Positions 1-4,458 of a DNA stretch of 7,024 nt are shown in pieces. Where the stretch lies: positions 1 to 7,024 of the forward strand of contig CAZUOL010000069.1 of assembly GCA_964621845.1 (NCBI GenBank), given 5' to 3'. Made by a program: the position numbers and the translations under genes. The stretch is from CAYRKQ01 sp964621845 (lineage in GTDB: Bacteria > Patescibacteriota > Saccharimonadia > Saccharimonadales > UBA7683). The notes below the pieces were generated by a model. It was given only the letters and a program-made list of their open reading frames with translations, was not told the DNA's origin and made no database searches. Each line of letters starts with the position of its first letter. The stretch's first letter is position 1.

Positions 1-1175
1 CCCCCCAGCCATTTACCACCATAACTCGCAGTTTCATCTTTATGCTCATCAAGCAACATGAGCCCCACTACCGTTGCATAGTCGGCTCGCGTTACCTTCT
101 CTTTTAAGCCGCCTATGCCACTCGGTGTTACCACTCTGGCCGAAAGCCCAAGTGTCTCACGCGCTACCTCATCAATGCCCGCTAACAGCGCGCCGCCGCC
201 AGAGAGGGTTACACCACCAGGTAGCTTTTTCGCACGATGTACCTTGGCAAGCTCTTTATCGACTGCTTCAAACAACTCTTCTAAGCGTGCGGTAATAACC
301 AGCTCAATATCTTTTGTAGGGAAGATATATTCTTGCCCACCAACCACGACCTTAATGTGTTTCGGGCGATCCTTTGCCCCTTTGGCGAGGTATTTGTAGT
401 TACGCTTTACTGCTTCAGCAACTTTTATATCTGTTCTCAGACCAATCGCAAGATCGTTCGTCACGTGCGTACTACCAATCGGGATCACCGCTACGTGCAA
501 GACGTCGCCTTCTTCAATCACGATGACATTTGTAGTTGAAGCACCAATATCAACCGCCGCTACGCCGTTTTCCTGTTGTTCGCGTGTGAGCCCCGACTGT
601 GCGGCACCAAGACTGCCAACGCTGAGCCGATTCGCCCGAATATTGACCGTTTCAAGTACCTTTTCAAGATTTTTCAGTGCCGGCGCTGAAAGGGTTACCA
701 CGTGAGCATCCACCTCAAGCCGCGTACCACTCATCCCAATGGGGTCTTTAATATTTTCATTACCATCAATCGTATAGCTTCGCGGGAACACACTTAAGAT
801 TTCGTTGTGCTGCGGAAGTTGCAATAATGTTGCCGCATCTTCTACCCGATACAGATCCTCCTGAATGACTTCTTGGCCCGAAATCGCAACGGTGCCGTGC
901 GAATCGAGACCCCGAATATGGTCTCCATTGATATTAACGGTGGCGGCATGAATTTGAATACCGCTCATCCGTTCTGCAAAATTAATCGCCTGATCTACTG
1001 CTTGAGCAGTATCAGAAATATTAATAACCGAGCCCTTACGAAAGCCCGTATTCGGTGCCTCGCCAATACCAACAAGGTCAAGCTGCTGTTTTTCTGGTTT
1101 TAATACGCCGATGGCGCAGCGAACGACGGTGGTGCCAATATCGATGCCCACCACTGGCTCGGTGTGTTCTTGCAT
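1..1175 (-). CDS. ftsA: Cell division protein FtsA, 3' end missing
   Basis: FtsA is an actin-like ATPase that tethers FtsZ filaments to the inner face of the membrane and recruits later divisome proteins. Reading from the ATG at 1175 gives 391 residues before the window ends. The actin-fold signatures are in order: a phosphate-1 motif GIDIGTTVVRC at residues 10-20, the FtsA-specific 1C region at about 83-165, a second phosphate motif AVDIGASTTNVIVI at 207-220, the IPIGSTHVTNDLA segment at 231-243, and an adenosine motif LSGGGALLAGI at 324-334. Family members are usually a little over 400 residues, so perhaps 20-40 residues are missing, including the C-terminal membrane-binding amphipathic helix. 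FtsZ would be expected just beyond the left edge, but that is inference. The start is fixed by a -10 box six bases upstream and by the ATP-binding motif close to the N-terminus. No Shine-Dalgarno site is present. Confidence 0.96.
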   Translation of the reverse strand, partial: MQEHTEPVVGIDIGTTVVRCAIGVLKPEKQQLDLVGIGEAPNTGFRKGSVINISDTAQAVDQAINFAERMSGIQIHAATVNINGDHIRGLDSHGTVAISGQEVIQEDLYRVEDAATLLQLPQHNEILSVFPRSYTIDGNENIKDPIGMSGTRLEVDAHVVTLSAPALKNLEKVLETVNIRANRLSVGSLGAAQSGLTREQQENGVAAVDIGASTTNVIVIEEGDVLHVAVIPIGSTHVTNDLAIGLRTDIKVAEAVKRNYKYLAKGAKDRPKHIKVVVGGQEYIFPTKDIELVITARLEELFEAVDKELAKVHRAKKLPGGVTLSGGGALLAGIDEVARETLGLSARVVTPSGIGGLKEKVTRADYATVVGLMLLDEHKDETASYGGKWLG

Positions 1176-1181
1176 GTAAAA

Positions 1182-1211
1182 AGTATACCGCTTATGTAGC
1201 CCTGTCTGCAA
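1182..1211 (-). promoter_or_regulatory. ftsA promoter, leaderless geometry
   Basis: On the minus strand a -10 hexamer TATACT (1187-1182) is followed by six bases (ttttac) and then the ftsA ATG. A weak -35 candidate TTGCAG (1211-1206) sits 18 bases upstream of the -10. A start point about seven bases after the -10 would fall on or beside the A of ATG, so the message would have no leader. The -10 is convincing; the -35 matches the consensus only in TTG. Confidence 0.65.
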
Positions 1212-1231
1212 CAGTATAAGTTTGCTACACT
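1203..1231 (+). promoter_or_regulatory. HD-gene promoter, extended -10, leaderless geometry
   Basis: The sequence TGCTACACT (1223-1231) is an extended -10 (TGn plus TACACT). It ends six bases before the ATG at 1238, the same distance as in the divergent ftsA promoter, and both end in 'tac' before ATG. The -35 region (about 1203-1208, TGTCTG) is poor, as is common when an extended -10 is present. It overlaps the -35 candidate of ftsA on the other strand, so the two promoters may compete. Confidence 0.55.
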
Positions 1232-1237
1232 GTGTAC

Positions 1238-1840
1238 ATGAATCAAAAAATGAAGAAAATAAAGCAGCTGGTCGAAAAAGAATACGGTGTCAGAAAGGCA
1301 ACACGCGCAGATTGGGCGGATTGGCTTTTTGCACACCATGTATTTGTAGTCGGTGATTTTGCCATCGAGCTTGCCGAGCGCTTTGGCGCGCCTCTAGATC
1401 AATGCTATGCGGCGGCGATACTGCACGATATCGCAGACGCCCGTATGTCTCGGTTTGATACCACCCATGAACAAAAAAGTTTGGAAATTGCACGCGAGCT
1501 GCTTATTGCGGCTGGTTTCACGGACGATGAATGTTCTACCATCGTTGATGATGCAATTCGCCTCCATAGCTGCCATGATGGGGCTCGACCACAAACCATG
1601 GTTGGAAAAATTCTGGCCACGGCCGATGCACTGGCACATTTGAAAACAGATTTTTATAGTTACGCTACTGAGCATCTTATGAATGATCGGTCCGAATCAG
1701 ATCGGCTCAAGTGGATACAGAATAAAATACCCCGTGACTATTACGAAAAAATTGCTTTTGATGAAATTCGTGACGAGGTACGCCCCACGTTCGAAAAACT
1801 CTGCACGCAGTTCATGCTAACTGACGTACAACAACCCTAG
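1238..1840 (+). CDS. HD-domain phosphohydrolase family protein
   Basis: This 200-residue soluble protein carries the HD-superfamily metal-site series in order: H34 (in FAHHVFVV), the H63-D64 doublet (AILHDIAD), H110 (RLHSCHD, with H113 nearby) and D130 (ATADAL). HD proteins are metal-dependent phosphohydrolases acting on nucleotides, nucleotide second messengers or phosphorylated metabolites. The sequence does not show which substrate is used here, and there is no extra RelA/SpoT, GAF or receiver domain. Residues 1-20 are lysine-rich; no signal peptide or membrane segment is seen. The ATG at 1238 is preferred over the in-frame GTG at 1232, because that GTG abuts the -10 box directly and could not be inside the transcript. 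The gene is transcribed away from ftsA, and its stop codon interlocks with that of the next, converging gene. Confidence 0.85.
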   Translation: MNQKMKKIKQLVEKEYGVRKATRADWADWLFAHHVFVVGDFAIELAERFGAPLDQCYAAAILHDIADARMSRFDTTHEQKSLEIARELLIAAGFTDDECSTIVDDAIRLHSCHDGARPQTMVGKILATADALAHLKTDFYSYATEHLMNDRSESDRLKWIQNKIPRDYYEKIAFDEIRDEVRPTFEKLCTQFMLTDVQQP

Positions 1841-2388
1841 AGTGCTGTTAACTCTCCTGGCAGAATCTCTGCAAGATGCGCCAACGTACCAGAAAATGCC
1901 TGTTGGGCTTGTTCGATTTTGGCATGTGCTCGTCTCGCTTCGGCCCATGTCTGTTCAACATAAGCTGCAGCACCCCTGAAGTCATGGCTACTATCAAAAG
2001 CTTCTCTATCGATACCAAGCCGATGCCATCTTTCCATATTGGCAGCGTCTATGATGAAGTAGCCCGGGTTCACTTCATAATGTGGTGCCGGGAGGGTGCC
2101 GTCTCCATTATTAGCGAATGTTGCATGTTTTCCTGTCTCACTTATAAACCGATGCATTGCAGTAAATCTGTCATCTTTGTCTAAAGGGACCATTGAGAGT
2201 TGGAACCTAGCTAGATCAATTGCTTCTTGATCTGGTTCATCCGCCCCCTCAAGATCAGCGAGCTGTCTTGTGAGAAAAGCTTCTGCGAGCTCGCCATCTG
2301 GGGCTAATATAATCTCTAGCTGTTCGCTACTGAGAGCCTGCTCGTGTAATTGTTGTTCTGATGTTTTTATTTGGTTTGGGTCTGCCAT
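1837..2388 (-). CDS. Hypothetical acidic protein, 183 residues
   Basis: I do not recognise this protein. It is 183 residues long, starts MADPNQIKTS, has no signal peptide, cysteine or hydrophobic membrane segment, and is rich in Asp, Glu, Gln and Ala. The N-terminal 65 residues look helical and strongly acidic. The middle (about 85-125) has a Gly/Asn/Pro-containing stretch, NNGDGTLPAPHYEVNPGY then FIID, suggesting a small folded core. Residues 140-175 are Ala/Glu/Gln-rich and probably form a long helix or coiled coil. It is likely a real gene: it has the strongest promoter in the window, an ATG placed exactly relative to the -10 box, and an open frame that fills the space between its neighbours. 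It follows map on the same strand after 41 bases but has its own promoter, so it is probably a separate unit. Function unknown. Confidence 0.75.
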   Translation of the reverse strand: MADPNQIKTSEQQLHEQALSSEQLEIILAPDGELAEAFLTRQLADLEGADEPDQEAIDLARFQLSMVPLDKDDRFTAMHRFISETGKHATFANNGDGTLPAPHYEVNPGYFIIDAANMERWHRLGIDREAFDSSHDFRGAAAYVEQTWAEARRAHAKIEQAQQAFSGTLAHLAEILPGELTAL

Positions 2389-2394
2389 ATTAAT

Positions 2395-2423
2395 ATAATA
2401 TCAAAAAATATTCACATTGTCAA
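2395..2423 (-). promoter_or_regulatory. Near-consensus sigma-70-type promoter, leaderless geometry
   Basis: On the minus strand a perfect -35 TTGACA (2423-2418), a 17-base spacer and a -10 TATTAT (2400-2395) lie in the gap after map. TGA precedes the -10, so it is also an extended -10. Six bases (attaat) separate the -10 from the ATG at 2388, and there is no Shine-Dalgarno site. Transcription should begin at or within two bases of the start codon. This is the best consensus match in the window and supports both the gene and its start. Confidence 0.85.
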
Positions 2424-2429
2424 TAGTGG

Positions 2430-3179
2430 TTATACGGTCGTCAGAATCTCTGAGCCTGTTTGAGTAATCAAAATAGTGTGCTCAAAGTGAGCACTCAAGC
2501 TGCGATCGCGCGTTTTAATGGTCCAGCCATCTTTATCAATATAAACACCCTCTTCACCTACCGTACTCATGGGCTCTATACAAATCGTCATGCCTGCCAG
2601 AAGCTGATCACCGGTACCTTTTTGGCCATAATTTGGTACATCAGGCTGCTCGTGCACCTGATGTCCAACGCCATGCCCTACCAAGTCACGGACAACACCA
2701 AAACTATACTGGGTCATTACCCGCTCAACTGCTGCACCAATATCACCAGTTTTAACACCATCTTTCAAGGTATGTATGCCGGCCATGAGCGCCTCTTCCG
2801 TTCCTTTCAGTAGCCGACGAGTTTGACCAGTTGACTGACCCGCCACAACAGAGATAGCTGCATCGGTGATCATGCCTTTGTAGTCGACACCAAAATCAAG
2901 ACCCACAATGTCGCCATCTAAAACAACCCGCTCGCCAGGAATACCATGCACTACCTCATCATTCACTGATATACAAATAACATCCGGAAAGCCCTGATAC
3001 CCCAAAAATGCCGGCTTACCGCCTAGCTTATCGAGCTCTTTAGAAGCAAGCACGGCGAGCTCTTTGGTCGTAATACCGGGGGCTACGTGTGGCTTCAGAT
3101 AGTGCAATACACTGGCAAGCATTTTGCCAGAAGTACGCATGTTTTCAATTTCTTGAGCTGTTTTAACCTTGGTATACAT
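2430..3179 (-). CDS. map: Methionine aminopeptidase, type I
   Basis: This enzyme removes the initiator methionine from nascent proteins in the cytoplasm when the second residue is small. The 249-residue length matches the bacterial type I family, with no N-terminal zinc-finger extension. All metal-site residues are visible: D95 (VGLDFGV), D106 (MITDAA), H169 (VGHGVGHQVHEQPDVPNY), E202 (ICIEPM) and E233 (AHFEHT). H78 (VVHGIPGE) corresponds to the substrate-contacting histidine. Numbering runs two behind the E. coli enzyme. The ATG follows the adk stop directly (TAA then ATG, no gap). A weak purine run AGAAGAAG (3192-3185) five bases upstream, inside the end of adk, could act as a ribosome site. 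It is the last gene of the rpsU operon; adk-map adjacency is a classic arrangement. Confidence 0.97.
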   Translation of the reverse strand: MYTKVKTAQEIENMRTSGKMLASVLHYLKPHVAPGITTKELAVLASKELDKLGGKPAFLGYQGFPDVICISVNDEVVHGIPGERVVLDGDIVGLDFGVDYKGMITDAAISVVAGQSTGQTRRLLKGTEEALMAGIHTLKDGVKTGDIGAAVERVMTQYSFGVVRDLVGHGVGHQVHEQPDVPNYGQKGTGDQLLAGMTICIEPMSTVGEEGVYIDKDGWTIKTRDRSLSAHFEHTILITQTGSEILTTV

Positions 3180-3746
3180 TTAGTCTTCTTCTGAGCTTGA
3201 CGCAACGATCCCGCAAGAAACCAGCTCGGCCTCAATGCGGTCATGAATCTTCCCAACCGTACCTGTCCCATCAATATGGGCAATCTTCACTTTTTGATCT
3301 GTGAGATAGGTCAGTATTGGATAAATTTCTTGCCGATAGATGCTCAAACGTTCTTCAATGACCTCGCTGGTGTCATCAACTCGACCCCGAACTTTTAAAC
3401 GCTTCTCTAGTTCGGCACGCGGAACTTCAAGCACAACCGCCAGAGCAATCGAACGCTCGTGACGCGGCTGGGTTTTAATCAACCACTGCGCCTGTTCAAG
3501 TTTGCGGGGATAGCCATCTAAAATAACCCTGTCGATATCTTTGGCTCGCTCCAAAGCATCTGCGACCACCTCATTAATCTGCCCTGAGCTTACCAACTTA
3601 CCCGTTCGCATTTGCTCCATAATTTCATGATCACGAGAATCGCGTAGCAACTGCCCCGAAGAAAGCCATCGCCAACCATGACGAGCCGCGAGGATTTGCC
3701 CTTGCACACTCTTACCCGCCCCTGCCGGACCAAAGAATACAATCAT
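3180..3746 (-). CDS. adk: Adenylate kinase, short-LID form
   Basis: Adenylate kinase converts ATP and AMP to two ADP and balances the adenylate pool. The 188-residue protein begins with the P-loop GPAGAGKS (6-13). It then shows the AMP-site segment LSSGQLLR (28-35), the LDGYPR motif (76-81) with Q85 for AMP, and the RGRVDDTSEVIEERL segment (120-134) that carries the catalytic arginines. The LID is the short type without zinc cysteines. Two points are unusual: the P-loop continues KSVQ where KGTQ is typical, and the usual Asp of the S/T-G-D-L-L-R motif is Gln32. A related nucleoside-monophosphate kinase is therefore possible, but adjacency to map favours adk. The C-terminus is a short acidic tail, SSSEED. 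The ATG lies four bases after the yqeY stop without a clear Shine-Dalgarno site. Confidence 0.9.
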   Translation of the reverse strand: MIVFFGPAGAGKSVQGQILAARHGWRWLSSGQLLRDSRDHEIMEQMRTGKLVSSGQINEVVADALERAKDIDRVILDGYPRKLEQAQWLIKTQPRHERSIALAVVLEVPRAELEKRLKVRGRVDDTSEVIEERLSIYRQEIYPILTYLTDQKVKIAHIDGTGTVGKIHDRIEAELVSCGIVASSSEED

Positions 3747-3750
3747 GCTT

Positions 3751-4200
3751 TTATTGTAATCGGTCTTTTACTAGCTTGGCAATAAGTGCACCATCGGCTG
3801 CGTTACCGGCTTTGGCTTTCACTGCACCAATAACCCGACCCATATCCTTCATACCCTCAGGCTTTACATCCGCAATCACTTCCTCAACAAGTATCGTGAG
3901 CTCCTGTTCATCCATCTGCGCAGGAAGATAGGCTTGGATTATCTGCTTTTCACCAAGCTCTTTACTCGCGCGTTCGCTATCGCCTGCAGCCGTGTACATA
4001 TCTGCGGCTTCTTGGCGTTTTTTAGCCTCTTTACTCAGCACGTCTACAATCTGCTGGTCTGTAAGCCCCTGCTCACGCACACCAAGCTCTACTTCTTTAT
4101 ACAAAACAGCACTTTTGAGCATATTTAACAGCTCAGCTTTGGGCTTATCACCAGCAAGCATGGCCTGCTTAAGGTCATCGGCAATCTGTTGCTTTAACAC
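3751..4200 (-). CDS. yqeY: GatB/YqeY-domain protein
   Basis: The 149-residue protein is a full-length stand-alone YqeY: an all-helical domain homologous to the C-terminal tail of GatB, the tRNA-dependent amidotransferase subunit. The tail domain is thought to bind tRNA, but the role of the stand-alone form is not well settled. Family landmarks are visible: DDLKQAMLAGD (8-18), the SKEAKKRQEAADMY region (56-69), KELGEKQIIQAYLPAQM (80-96), MKDMGRVIGAVKAKAG (117-132) and a C-terminal LVKDRLQ. It starts with GTG at 4200, two bases after the rpsU stop, with no convincing ribosome site, so translational coupling to rpsU is likely. The rpsU-yqeY pair is a well-known conserved neighbourhood in bacteria and supports the assignment. 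Confidence 0.93.
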   Translation of the reverse strand: MLKQQIADDLKQAMLAGDKPKAELLNMLKSAVLYKEVELGVREQGLTDQQIVDVLSKEAKKRQEAADMYTAAGDSERASKELGEKQIIQAYLPAQMDEQELTILVEEVIADVKPEGMKDMGRVIGAVKAKAGNAADGALIAKLVKDRLQ

Positions 4201-4202
4201 CG

Positions 4203-4418
4203 CTATTTCTGCCCGAGACGAATTCGCTTCATTTTTTCAGCTTTGCGTGCTTTTCGGATAATCGCTTTTTCGCGACGATCACGTTTGCTCATTGGCTTCG
4301 AGAAGAACTCACCTTCTTTCACCTTTGGCAAGACGCCTGCTTGCTGAAATTTTCGATTGAAACGACGTAAAAGGTTCTCAAGACCTTCTTTTTTGTCTTT
4401 TCTGGTTACTGTAATCAT
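4203..4418 (-). CDS. rpsU: Small ribosomal subunit protein bS21
   Basis: S21 is a small basic protein of the 30S subunit near the mRNA exit and anti-Shine-Dalgarno region. The product from the ATG at 4418 has 71 residues and begins MITVTRKDKKEGLENLL. It shows the family hallmarks: the RRFNRKFQQAGVL segment (about 18-30), the REGEFF-like stretch KEGEFFSKPMSKRDRR, and a lysine/arginine-rich tail ending in RIRLGQK. In-frame ATGs exist at 4427 and 4454 but are rejected. The -10 box TAGAAT overlaps the 4427 ATG, and the TTGTCT -35 box covers the one at 4454. The gene heads an operon with yqeY, adk and map and sits only 40 bases after the histidine kinase gene. Confidence 0.95.
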   Translation of the reverse strand: MITVTRKDKKEGLENLLRRFNRKFQQAGVLPKVKEGEFFSKPMSKRDRREKAIIRKARKAEKMKRIRLGQK

Positions 4419-4425
4419 GACGACC

Positions 4426-4454
4426 ATTCTACTACAGATGTGAACACAAGACAA
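4426..4454 (-). promoter_or_regulatory. rpsU operon promoter, leaderless geometry
   Basis: On the minus strand a -35 TTGTCT (4454-4449) and a -10 TAGAAT (4431-4426) are separated by 17 bases. The -10 ends seven bases before the chosen ATG at 4418. It lies entirely in the gap after the histidine kinase stop, so the housekeeping operon can be expressed independently of that gene. The -35 matches four of six consensus positions and the -10 five of six. Confidence 0.7.
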
Positions 4455-4458
4455 GGCC

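Noticed and set aside
74..1103. Several plus-strand open frames opposite ftsA (for example 115-399, 523-705, 873-1103)
   Set aside because: They lie inside a gene whose minus-strand product has complete FtsA motifs, and their translations look like composition shadows without domains.
1232..1237. GTG at 1232 as the start of the HD gene
   Set aside because: It directly follows the -10 hexamer and would be upstream of any normal transcription start; the ATG at 1238 fits the spacing seen in the other promoters.
4419..4454. Longer rpsU product starting at the ATG at 4454 or 4427
   Set aside because: The extra residues (MSCVHICSRMVV) do not resemble S21 N-termini, and both ATGs lie within the promoter elements that fit a start at 4418.
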